Below are positions 55,685-64,000 of a stretch of DNA of 64,000 bases, piece after piece. Each line of letters begins with the position of its first letter. Position 1 is the first letter of the stretch. Below the pieces are notes generated by a model that was not told where the DNA came from, made no database searches, and was given only the letters and a program-made list of their open reading frames with translations. The translations under genes were made by a program, and so were the position numbers. The stretch spans positions 13,864,696 to 13,928,695 of the forward strand of contig JAVGWX010000019.1 in the NCBI GenBank assembly GCA_036924085.1, written 5' to 3'. This DNA comes from Ariolimax columbianus. Taxonomy: Eukaryota > Mollusca > Gastropoda > Stylommatophora > Arionidae.

Positions 55685-58012
55685 AAATATGTCAGATCAT
55701 CTCGTAACCAGTGAGGTCATTGGAGCACATATGAAGACATCCTCACACCACCACCATCTGTTTTTGTCAGCGGCCGCGGTCGGAGATTGGTCCATTCTCT
55801 TATGTTGTCCCCCCCACCTCTTTTGGGGACGGCCTCTTCTTCGTCTGCCTTGCATCTTCCCGTGCAGGATAGTATTTGCAAGACCATTTGATCTCGATAT
55901 GTGACTGTACCAAGCGAGTTTCCTGCTTTTGACAGTTGCCATTAAGTCTTCAAAAGGCCCTATTCATGTTGTAATTCTTTCTCGTATTTCTTTATTTGTA
56001 GTTCGATCTTTGTACGTGACGTTTAAAAGTCTTCGGAAACATATCATCTCCAAGGCCTGTATCCTCCGCTGTAGGTCAGCTGTAATTGTCCATGTCTCAC
56101 AAGCATTGAGGAATATTGACAGGACCAATGTACGCATTAATCTGATTTTTGTGCATAGTGCTAACTGTTTATCTTGCCAGATTTTGTTAAGCAGTGCAAG
56201 CGCCACTATTGTCAGTGCTTTTCTGGCCAACACCTCACGTTTTTATCCTTTATCACTGACAATCGAACCCAGATATTTAAAACGGTCAACCACTTCGAGT
56301 TCCGGGTCATTAGCTTTAATCCTGCTGTTAAATCTAGGACATTGTTGGTCATTAATTTTGGCTTTCCAGCTGTTATCTCCATACCATAGTCAAGAGCTGT
56401 TTCATCGAGCTTTCTGGCCCATTCCTGTAGTTGTTCTTCTGGACCTGCCGACCCGTCGATGTCATCTGCAAAACGAAGGTTGGTAATCGTTCGGCCCCAT
56501 ATCTTGACAGTACCAACGTGACCCCAAGTGCCTCACTTATAATTCCCTCAAGGAATATATTGAAAAGAGTTGGAGAGAGTGTACAACTGTGTCTCACACC
56601 AACTGATGTGTGAAACCAGTCTCTTCGCCTCCCATTCACAAGAACTGCACTGGACGCCTTGTCATATAGGTGTTAAAAGATCTTCATAATATTTCCGTTG
56701 ATTGTATACATCCTCATGATTGCCCATAGCGCTTTATGCCATACCCTATCAAACTCTTTCTTAAAATAACATGATACAGTTTTTGCTGCTGTTCTAGATA
56801 CTTCTTGCTTAGCAGCCTTAAATTAAATGTAATTTATGTAGGGCTTCTTCCCTGTCTGAACCCTGCTCGCTCCTCGGCAATAATGTTCTCTGCTTGGGGT
56901 TTCAATCGGTCGAGGATTAATGTAAGCATGACCTTGCTAGGGTGGCTGATGAGGCTTATTGTTCTGTAATTTTGGTACACTTTTAGGTTTCCAGACGCAT
57001 GTAACGGTATAACCATTGATTTTGTCCATTAGTCCGGCCAGTTTCCTGTCGCCCACATTTTGTTGCAGATATGTGTCAGACTTTCCAGCACTACCTCCCC
57101 ACTTGCCTGTAAAAGCTCTGCTGGTATATTGTCCACGCCGGCCGCCTTCCCTCTTCTCAATGTCTTTACCAATGCAACTACCTCTTCCTTTGTTATCAGT
57201 TGGTTATCCTCTATAGTTGTTGGTGTTGGGGGGGGGGGGGGGGGGGAGATTGTTTTCTCAGTTCGTTCCGTCCCTCATAGTTGTATAGCTCAGAACAGTA
57301 TTCTGTCCATCGTGCCGCTTTTATCCTGGAGCATAAAGTTCCTACCATGTCTTGGTGTTACTAGTTCTTTGACCACCTTGTACGCTCCTTTAGCCTCATT
57401 TATGTTTAATCTCTCTTCGATGTTTGTACATTGTTCACATATCCATGCTTCTTTCGCCTCTCTCATCTTTTGTTGTATCGCATTCTTAACCTCTTTATAT
57501 CTGCCGACCTCATCAGGTGGATGATTTTGGTTTTTCAGTGACCTTCTTCTATCAAAAAGTCTAGAATTTCTTTGGTCTCCCGTATCTTCTTCGTTGTTTG
57601 GTGGCACCCTAGGATCTCTGTTACTGTATCTATGAGTGCTGAGTTAAGAGACTCTGTTGCTGTATCTATGAGTGCTGAGTTAAGAGACTCGGTTACTGTA
57701 TCGGTATCCAGTCCCTATCTGAGAGAAAACAGTTGAGCAAATATCCCTCCTACCCTTGAATGGAACACTTCGATGATAGTTGGGTCTTTTAGTTTACCCA
57801 GGTCAAACTTCAGTCTAGTCCCTTCTTTCTTTGCCACCGTCTTCAATCGCGGACACATAGTCATCATAACAAGATCGTGGACGCTTGCTTTATCCGCTCT
57901 GGGAAAACATCTCGTTTTGTCGGTGTTGATGCTAGATCTAAACCTCCTCTGGACTAGTATATAATCAATATAAAGAAAAATGTAATTCGTAGATTCTAAA
58001 CGTATCATTAAG
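55685..58012 (-). mobile_element. RTE-like LINE, long copy (endonuclease end, RT, C-terminus)
   Basis: Minus strand, 5' to 3': endonuclease end IDYILVQRRFRSSINTDKTR and KLKDPTIIEVFHSRVGGIFA; linker RYKEVKNAIQQKMREAKEAW; RT NYRTISLISHPSKVML, EERAGFRQGRSPT; VGVRHSCTLSPTLFNIFLEG; an intact LRFADDIDG near 56470; ALCTKIRLMRTLVLSIFLNA, CETWTITADL; and the end LAWYSHISRSNGLANTILHG, RRRRGRPQKRWGG. Many breaks. A 12-residue stretch (TESLNSALIDTA) is duplicated in frame near 57625-57696. Contains a G-run at about 57229-57247. It sits in the Ig1 intron of the minus-strand receptor. Confidence 0.88.
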
Positions 58013-58229
58013 TGGCAGCAACATCAAGCTTTGTGAAAAACAATTATTAGACGCTAGGTGTAGCATGCACTGGGACAGGTGTATACAAAATGGCGTTCGT
58101 GATTTGAGTGTACAATCAAAGAACAGCGTGCTGTTGTACATTTTATTGTAACGAAAGGACTTTCTGCAAATGTTATTATTAGGAAATGTTTTCTGTTTAT
58201 GGTAAACAGTGTTTGTTGTGCAAAACGGT

Positions 58230-58555
58230 GTTGTTGTTGTTGTTGTTGTTGTTGTTCTATAGTTGCTGAGCAAGCATGTTCTTAGTAGCCCACTGCCATT
58301 CTTTAAATAGATAAGGTCTTCTTCAGTTGTTTCACTGCTCCGTACAGTGTGTTGGTAATTGTCGGCAGTGCTTGTAAGAACCTTTTTCTCGTGTCCGGAA
58401 GCGCCTTGCATTCAAGGAGTAGATGTCGAACTGTTTCATCAGGGTGAGAGCAATGTCTGCACGGTGCATAAAACGGTACGCAACTCGGTAAAAAAATGTT
58501 CTTAAGGGCGCTTAAAAAGTGCTGATGAAGCCAGTTTAGATTGTCGCACATGGCT
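58230..58555 (-). mobile_element. LINE C-terminal fragment with (AAC)n tail
   Basis: Minus strand: MCDNLNWLHQHFLSALKNIF, APCRHCSHPDETVRHLLLEC, KALPDTRKRFLQALP, with the C-x-x-C-x(n)-H-L-L-x-E-C motif common after RNase H in I/Jockey elements. It ends in (GTT)n on the forward strand (58230-58257). The cysteine block differs from the C-P-C-G-T-G-K version, so this is another family. Confidence 0.8.
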
Positions 58556-58574
58556 CGAATTATCCAACTATTGA

Positions 58575-59600
58575 CCAAACACACAAGACCCTCAGAATAC
58601 TACAGTGGAACGCGGAGGGAGTCGTTAACAAAAAAGCTCTCCCTAACACTTCACTTGCATGAAGGTAAGATTGACGTGGCATGTATCCAAGAAACGCACC
58701 TCAACAACAACCATAAATTCTCAGTCAGAGGATACCAGACCTTCCGTCTGGATAGAGAAGGTCACAGAGGAGGGGTTCTGATATTGACCCGTAACTGCAT
58801 ACCGAGTAGCGCGGTAGCTGTCCATCACACCGGACAAGCAGAAATTGTAGGAGTTGACATAATGGCTCAAGAGACGAAGATCCGCATCTTCAACCTGTAC
58901 GGACCACCAAACAAAGACCTGTCGCTCTCGAGTATGGAAGTCAAAGACTCCAACTGCATAGTAGTTGGAGACTTCAACAGCCACTCGGAGAGATGGGGAT
59001 ACTCGGACACAGACAGCAGAGGTGACGAAGTGGAAGATTGGGAGATAGACACAAATCTCTGCCTTATCAATAGGCCGGAGGATAGCCCTAGCTTCTATTC
59101 TAGAACATGGCATACCACCTCTACTCCAGACTTTGCCTTTTCCACGGTGGATATTCACCACAAAATAGACCGCCAGGTGCTAAACCAATTGGCAGGTAGC
59201 GACCACAGGCCAATTAGGCTAGAAGTTGATATGGAAGTAGGCCCACAGGAAATAAAACCGCTCCCACGTTGGAATTACAAACGAACCGACTGGGACAGAT
59301 TTGCAATCCTGACAGATGGGCTGTGTGAAGCCATCAACACACGGAATACCAATATGAAGCCCATGGTGGAAAGCCTAAGCAAAGCAATAATGCAAGCTGC
59401 CACTGAAACCATCCCAAGAGGGGCAAGGAACAACTACAAGCCTTATTTGAATGATGTATTGCAGAAAGCGGTAGACGAAGTCTCAAATGCTAGGAACATG
59501 GCAGAGAGAGAACAATCTATGGAGGCAAATATCGCCCTCAAAGCCGCCACGGCGAAATACAAATACACTCTAAACCAATGGAATGTGAGGTGAAGAGAAG
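58575..59600 (+). mobile_element. RNase H LINE family, endonuclease half
   Basis: AP-type endonuclease of a LINE. TLRILQWNAEGVVNKK lies in a neighbouring frame (one frameshift near 58630), then an open frame of about 320 codons: KIDVACIQETHLNNNHKFSV, GGVLILTRN, IFNLYGPPNKD, VVGDFNSHSERWGYSDTDSR, TSTPDFAFSTVDIH and the catalytic GSDHRPIRLEVD. It ends in AKYKYTLNQ, which overlaps the start of the RT half at 19025 (KYKRTLNQ), so both are parts of one family. It nicks target DNA in the active element; here the RT half is missing. Confidence 0.88.
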
Positions 59601-59699
59601 ACACTTGTACAGGGTAAAATACAGATTAAAGAAAGCAGGTGATACCATTACCTGATAGTTTATGTTTTGGAATTCACAGGTGTAGAGATGGCGAAACAT

Positions 59700-59820
59700 A
59701 CTAAAATACACTAATGTCTTGTCGAGTAAAACATACTGATCAGACAGGTAGTCGTGGTCAGAAGAAATATACTGATCAAGACAGTCGGGGTCAGAAAAAA
59801 TATACTGATCAAGACTCTCA
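59700..59820. repeat. Short imperfect tandem repeat, 3 units
   Basis: AAATATACTGATCAAGACAG and GTCAGAA phrases recur with a period of about 34 bp. Confidence 0.75.
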
Positions 59821-59880
59821 CATCACTTCTAAGCCGTTCTTCCTGAAAACAGGCCGTTTTGTAGCAGTCTGACTAACGAG

Positions 59881-60153
59881 ATGGGGATCAACACTGGGAA
59901 ATCCAAAGTGGCGAACTTACTGACGGGCCTCGCATTGCACTACATCGTGGAGAACCCCGGTCCTCCTTCTCAAGTACGACTCGGGTTGGGAGGAGAACCA
60001 CTGCAACCCGCCACCAAAGAAAGTCATCAAGAGCACCTAACTCAAGAACGAGTAACATTGACAACAAAAACAAAAAGAAAACATACACTGAGAATAGTTC
60101 TCAAGACAAATAAAAAGATAACGGATAATGTTGATAAAGACGTAGTGGTTTAA
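59881..60153 (+). CDS. Open frame with an N-terminal 2A-like N-P-G-P motif, possible LINE ORF start
   Basis: A 90-codon frame beginning MGINTGKSKVANLLTGLALH and then YIVENPGPP (NPGP at nt 59953-59964, residues 25-28), followed by a basic, threonine/lysine-rich tail. Many CR1/L2/Rex-type LINEs of invertebrates carry a 2A-like sequence ending N-P-G-P at about this distance from the ORF start. The canonical motif is D-[VI]-E-x-N-P-G-P; here it is Y-I-V-E-N-P-G-P, so two key residues differ and ribosome skipping may not occur. The frame has no other recognised domain and could also be chance. Confidence 0.3.
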   Translation: MGINTGKSKVANLLTGLALHYIVENPGPPSQVRLGLGGEPLQPATKESHQEHLTQERVTLTTKTKRKHTLRIVLKTNKKITDNVDKDVVV

Positions 60154-60279
60154 TAAGGACAAAATCATTAATTTGTGAAAGACCTGTTCTCCATATGGCG
60201 CTGAACTGTTTTGACTGATTTGATACCTAATCACCAGCCTGCTTTTATCCATCGACATCATGCAGCGAAGTATGGCGGC

Positions 60280-60460
60280 TTGGCTTGGCTTCGTTCGTTC
60301 TTAATCTCCCGCTACCAAACCCTGAAAGGGCTTACGTAGCAGAATGTAGTCCAGAGAACGGAATGCGTTGTGTCGTAGTTTACAGCTTGACTGCGATATT
60401 TGTACCTTTCGGTCCAACACATCCGACTTCAGCAATCATTTTTTGAGTACCGTGGTAGCA
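60280..60460 (-). repeat. SINE-like repeat, inverted copy of 12365-12540
   Basis: Read on minus: GAAGTCGGATGTGTTGGACC, CAAATATCGCAGTCAAGCTG, GGTAGCGGGAGATTAAGAAC. Differs from the other copy by scattered substitutions. Confidence 0.65.
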
Positions 60461-60559
60461 TTCCCTCTTCGATCCCTTCTCCTTAGCCAGTCTGCTCTGT
60501 TACATCCTGTTATCCAGGATCACCGAGTAGAGGTGTAGAAGGGTCTTGGCAGCTCTGAT

Positions 60560-60838
60560 TCGCTGGCCTTGACGTTAGCAGTCAGCTATGGGTCGTTGGC
60601 CCTGACGCTAGCAATCAGCTATGGGTCGCTGGCCCTGAAGCTAGCAGTCAGCTATGGTTCGCTGGCCATGACGCTAGCAGTCAGCTATGGGTTTGCTGGC
60701 CCTGAAGCTAGAAGTCAGCTATGGGTCGCTGGCCCTGACGCTAGCAGTCAGCTATGATTCGCTGGCTCTGACGCTAGCAGTCAGCTATGGTTCTCTGGCC
60801 CTGACGCTAGCAGTCAGCTATGGGTCGCTGACCGCTGC
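60560..60838. repeat. 33-bp minisatellite, about 8.5 units
   Basis: Units TCGCTGGCCCTGACGCTAGC plus AGTCAGCTATGGG. The 33-bp period keeps a frame open (11-residue period), without evidence of a real protein. Confidence 0.93.
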
Positions 60839-61213
60839 TAAGCGTCTTGATCCCGCAGGGAAGTATGAGAAGTATTATAGGGGATAGAGCAGTGGAATAG
60901 AAGAAGCAATACTTTGTATACGATATTATCAGAAAAAAAGCAGAAGTCCAAAATAGTATTTATATATGTTTAATAAACTATAGGACGACATTTGACAATC
61001 CATCATAGAATGTTAATTGAAAGTAATCAGGAAATAAACGTAGCGTAGATAACAAAGATGTATTACTAATCAGTAAACTGTTAAGAGAACAAAAAGAAAC
61101 TGTAAAATAAAATGATTGAAGCAGGTCATGGACATTAGGGGTTTTAAGCGGCCCTCTCCAACATGTTCCTGACCCCCGCACCTCCTGGCGGTGTCAAACA
61201 GGAATGACTCTAC

Positions 61214-61217
<4 letters not shown>
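60839..61217 (-). other. Spacer, no feature recognised
   Basis: AT-rich. Confidence 0.4.
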
Positions 61218-61257
<40 letters not shown>

Positions 61258-61310
61258 GTGCGTGTGTGTGTGAGAGTGCGCGTGCGTGCGTGTGTGTGTC
61301 TGTGTGAGTG
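61218..61310. repeat. (TA)n followed by (GT)n microsatellite
   Basis: About 38 bp of TA, then a G/T-rich tract with GTGCGTGCGTG interruptions. Confidence 0.95.
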
Positions 61311-61345
61311 AGAGGATGAGTTCCAAAACATCATTAAGTACATTA

Positions 61346-61453
61346 GAAAAAAATCCAACTAACCATAATATTTGAAGGGACACCAGAAGGCCCTGGAAAA
61401 GCAAGGTACAATGTAATTTGGTTCTCAGTTGTGGCTGATGATAATGTCACAGG
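61346..61453 (-). pseudogene. Partial duplicate of the Ig1 N-terminal exon
   Basis: About 105 bp repeat the 3' half of the exon at 61810-62027 plus the first bases of its intron. On minus it reads SSATTENQITLYLAFPGPSG and retains the GTTAGT donor. About 93% identical by eye. It lacks the 5' half and an acceptor, so it cannot act as a normal exon. It lies about 440 bp downstream (minus direction) of the intact exon. Confidence 0.88.
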
Positions 61454-61809
61454 CTGCAACCATGCAGTCTAGCTAAGAGATTAGGGATGGAAAGAGGGAA
61501 GGCAAGCCCGGTCCCATAAATTATGTGCACAAATTGAATGTGTCGGCCTGACAGGCACAGATATCGATGTAAACTATGACAACCTCACAAAAGTTCTTTT
61601 CAAGATGGATGTTGAAGATGAGATATCTGGAAAACACATGACATCAAAGATCATCTGAAGGTGGCTGTGACAAAGGTGGAAGAACTGGATAAAGATCGAG
61701 AGTCTTACAGTGACGCTATGTTGAGAATGATGTTTTGCAAAGGGCCTGCTACACGAAGAAGACAAAATTTATGTCAATGATAAAAACATTATAAAAAAAT
61801 CCAACTAAC
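61454..61809 (-). other. Segment between exon and its partial duplicate
   Basis: Plus-strand short frames (for example KVLFKMDVEDEISGKHM) hint at inserted coding-like sequence, but no family is recognised. Confidence 0.35.
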
Positions 61810-62027
61810 CGTAACATTTGAAGGGATACCAGGAGGCCCTGGAAAAGCAAGGTACAATGCAATTTGGTTCTCAGTTGTGGCTGATGATGATGTCCTATAC
61901 ATGCGTAGCACTGATATGCTCCGGAAATTAGGATCTGAGAGTGTTACCCTATTTATATCACAGTAAACAGTGAAGGTTGAACCTGCTGCTATTGTAGCTG
62001 GCACAACTATTGGCTGCTGACAGCTCA
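61810..62027 (-). CDS. Ig1-domain exon, N-terminal half (minus-strand receptor)
   Basis: 218 nt, acceptor ATCTCCACAG and donor GTTAGT, phase 1 in and phase 0 out, as in the plus-strand counterpart 6063-6265. It encodes SCQQPIVVPATIAAGSTFTV, YCDINRVTLSDPN with the B-strand cysteine, and SSATTENQIALYLAFPGPPG near the end. The early cysteine and x-V-x-C-x-x-N-R-V pattern match 6063-6265. The next exon in the gene is 55615-55414. The phase-1 start implies an upstream exon with the signal peptide, which I could not find between 62028 and 64000. Confidence 0.88.
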
Positions 62028-62251
62028 CTGTGGAGATAAATACAAGTAATTTCGAGGATGTAATGGTAATAACTTACAGAAGAGATTAATGTAATAAGTA
62101 ACATCGAGGATGTATTGCTATTAACTTACTGAAAAAATTAATTTAACAAACGATTACATAAATGACAGAAGCTGTATTTATAACTCATCCATGAATATTT
62201 ATGTACAAAAATGTAATCTTGTTCGTGTGTTTAATTATTTTCTTAGGCTTA

Positions 62252-62495
62252 TTTTTTTTTTTTGCGTTCACCTTATCTCTCTATTCCCCAAGGCGGGTAT
62301 GTGTTGCACTGTGGTTTTTATTTTGTGCCTGTCGGCCCAGTGCATCCGACTTCATCATGCATTTTATATAAGGGTCTGCTTCCTCCTGCATTTTCTAAGG
62401 GTTTGCCTCCCCGGGGTAACGGCCAGTGCTGTGATGTGGATCGAACCCAGTGCCTTCGGTTTGTGAGCCGTGCCACTAGGCCACGCCATCCCCTC
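62252..62495 (-). mobile_element. tRNA-derived SINE, inverted copy
   Basis: Reverse complement of the element at 43950-44211: forward strand starts with a poly(T), GCGTTCACCTTATC, then the core GTTGCACTGTGGTTTTTATT and CGGCCCAGTGCATCCGACTT, and ends with B-box GGATCGAACC (complement) and GCCACTAGGCCACGCCATC. Flanked by TCTTAGGCTTA at 62241-62251 and 62496-62506. Confidence 0.93.
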
Positions 62496-62604
62496 TCTTA
62501 GGCTTATAAATTGTAGACTGGTTTATGATAATGGTTTGAATTTTGTAATATTGCTGTGGTTTTGTTTTTGTCCTGAAACAGTGCAGTCAGTTAGTTAGTA
62601 AGCG

Positions 62605-63240
62605 TTAATGGCTATACAGTCTGATCTGAGCGTGGCAAACTATACAGCAGCACGTGGGGCCCACGTGAACAGTATTTGTAGTTGAGCAGTCTTGCATTCT
62701 TTTTGTTCGTGCAGCTCGCTTTTCCTGCGTCTCCGTAATGGTCCTCTGCTGAGCGGTACGAGCACCATGTGTGACGACAGTGCGCCAGGCCGAGCGGTTC
62801 GAAGTAAGCAGCTCGCATTCAGCAACATCAATAGAGAAACTCTTCAAACAAACTTTAAGTGTCTCTGAATCGTTTCTTTTATCCCCACTGCGAGCGTTGT
62901 CCTGTCATGAGCTCGCCGTACACCAGTTGTTTATGGAGGCGCTTATCTGACATACGAACAACATGCCCTATCCATCTGATCTGGGCTCTCTGTAGCAGCG
63001 TATGGATGCCAAATAGTCTAGCCCTGCGGAGGACTTCAGAGTTGGGCACTCTGTCCTGCCAACCAATCCTGAGCAGTCTACGGAGACAGTTTCCATGGAA
63101 ACGATTGTTTCCTGGTGTGCCTGCTATGGTTATTCATCCAGCGGCCTATGGGCTCCTGTCCTTTGCCCCGGCGTGCCTGCTATAGACTGTCTATGTTTCG
63201 CATGCGTTCAAAAGGACGGTTAACACACCAACACGAAACA
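62605..63240 (-). pseudogene. Zinc-finger LINE, C-terminal fragment
   Basis: Minus strand: RWIGHVVRMSDKRLHKQLVY, GELMTGQRSQWG, RFRDTLKVCLKSFSIDVAEC, ERSAWRT-like and RTAQQRTITETQEKRAARTK, ending at a degenerate zinc finger (CCCIVCHAQIRLYSH). Same family as 11277-12240 and 51409-52108. Frame breaks present. Confidence 0.8.
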
Positions 63241-63324
63241 CATTAATGTGCACTCACAGAGCCCTTACCTATATGCGTTTTTCAATCTTCATTCTTTTTA
63301 AACGTCGTGCTAACTAGCACAAGC

Positions 63325-63770
63325 CAATTATGGAACATAGAACAGCGTGTTGTGATGAAAAGTATTGCGATAGAAGGCGTAGAACCTGCCAAAATTTACA
63401 AAACACGGCAGTGCCACTACGGTGATGAGACATTCCTGAGTTGAAACGAGCATCCAGGCAGTGGAAGCAACTCCACTAAACAAAAATGCGTCTGCATGAA
63501 AAGTGACGAAGAGTGTTTTCTGGGACGAACTTGGCATCATTTATGTTGGTTTTCTACCCTGTGGTGCCACTGTAAACAGTACATACACGTCTGAGTGATG
63601 TGCATGACAGTATGCGGAAAAAAGAGCTTGGTTTGATCACAAAGGGTGCCCTGCTCATGCAGGACAACGCTCTTTGTGCCATCTGCAGCAACTCAGCTGT
63701 GAGGTATTGTCATATCTAACTTACAGCCCAGACCTCGCTCTACACACCTAATGCTACTATTTTTCGCAAT
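63325..63770 (+). pseudogene. Mariner-like transposase, decayed
   Basis: Plus strand in shifting frames: VFWDELGIIYVGFLPCGATV (first catalytic aspartate region), KKRAWFDHKGCPAHAGQ, LQQLSCEVLSYLTYSPDLAL. These align in order with a mariner transposase core. Many stops and frame breaks. Confidence 0.75.
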
Positions 63771-64000
63771 GCAACGTGGTAATGTCGATGCTAAACTGTC
63801 TTTTTCCATCAGTTTTGCCTGTGATCACAATGTGAGTGAATTTTCAATTTTACTAACATCCGACAAATGTGGACTGTTTTTTCTGATGTATCTAAGAAGT
63901 GCATTTTGCAAATTCACTCGTCTCTTAACATATAGATATTGTTTTGCTGCCCATGTCAACATTTCAATAAGATACTCTTGTTGGCTCCACTTGAAGAACA
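63771..64000. other. No feature recognised
   Basis: AT-rich end of window; no signal-peptide exon for the minus-strand receptor was identified. Confidence 0.4.

Noticed and set aside
58228..59600. Single LINE with 5' inversion by twin priming
   Set aside because: The C-terminal cysteine motif differs from that of the family to which the endonuclease half belongs, so two elements are more likely.

Overview
The window is animal (eukaryotic) genomic DNA. It has GT-AG introns, exons that each encode part of an immunoglobulin (Ig) fold, a tRNA-derived SINE family, many kinds of non-LTR retrotransposon (LINE), mariner and hAT-like debris, and many minisatellites. There is no operon structure and there are no bacterial genes. 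A lophotrochozoan, most likely a mollusc and perhaps a gastropod, is my inference from the mix of repeats and the Ig exons; nothing here proves the species.

Host genes. Two related Ig-superfamily transmembrane receptor genes point towards each other. The plus-strand gene has exons at 2492-2693 (C-terminal half of an Ig domain), 6063-6265 (N-terminal half of the next Ig), 27390-27591 (its C-terminal half) and 31405-31496 (transmembrane segment, very short tail, stop). Its 5' end lies left of the window. The minus-strand gene has exons at 62027-61810 and 55615-55414 (Ig1), 50152-50064 and 45756-45479 (Ig2), 43005-42878 (transmembrane segment with a basic juxtamembrane stretch), and a tentative cytoplasmic exon near 42212-42148. 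Its signal-peptide exon was not found. All intron phases agree across both genes except at the last tentative exon. One gene has a minimal tail and its convergent relative a longer one, which resembles a paired receptor locus (inference).

Mobile DNA. Most of the rest is transposon. An RNase H-encoding LINE family (I-like) is present as one long copy (19.0-21.7 kb), one 1.5 kb copy (17.2-18.8 kb), four short or degraded 5'-truncated copies (14.1, 30.5, 42.2, 49.5 kb) and an endonuclease-half fragment (58.6-59.6 kb). A CR1/L2-like LINE fills 22.7-25.6 kb. RTE-like LINEs occur at 15.4-16.7, 25.6-26.8, 40.5-41.1, 50.6-52.5, 52.7-53.8 and 55.7-58.0 kb. LINEs with a C-terminal zinc finger lie at 11.3, 51.4 and 62.6 kb. 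Mariner remnants lie at 9.5, 10.0, 39.5 and 63.3 kb. A SINE pair with clear target-site duplications lies at 43.95 and 62.25 kb.

Most unusual element. Two copies (12.88-15.06 kb and 28.64-30.00 kb, minus orientation) of a composite retroposon consist largely of antisense 28S rRNA 3'-end sequence, with 18S rRNA pieces in copy 1. Both end in a non-ribosomal module whose 3' terminus matches that of the RNase H LINE. Copy 1 is flanked by a 10-bp duplication and interrupts a hAT-like reading frame that resumes on the other side. A short LINE is nested inside it, and copy 2 supplies the matching empty site.

Tandem arrays are frequent. Several have clearly grown inside transposon coding sequence: mariner at 39.8-40.5 kb, and LINEs at 26.2 and 52.2 kb.
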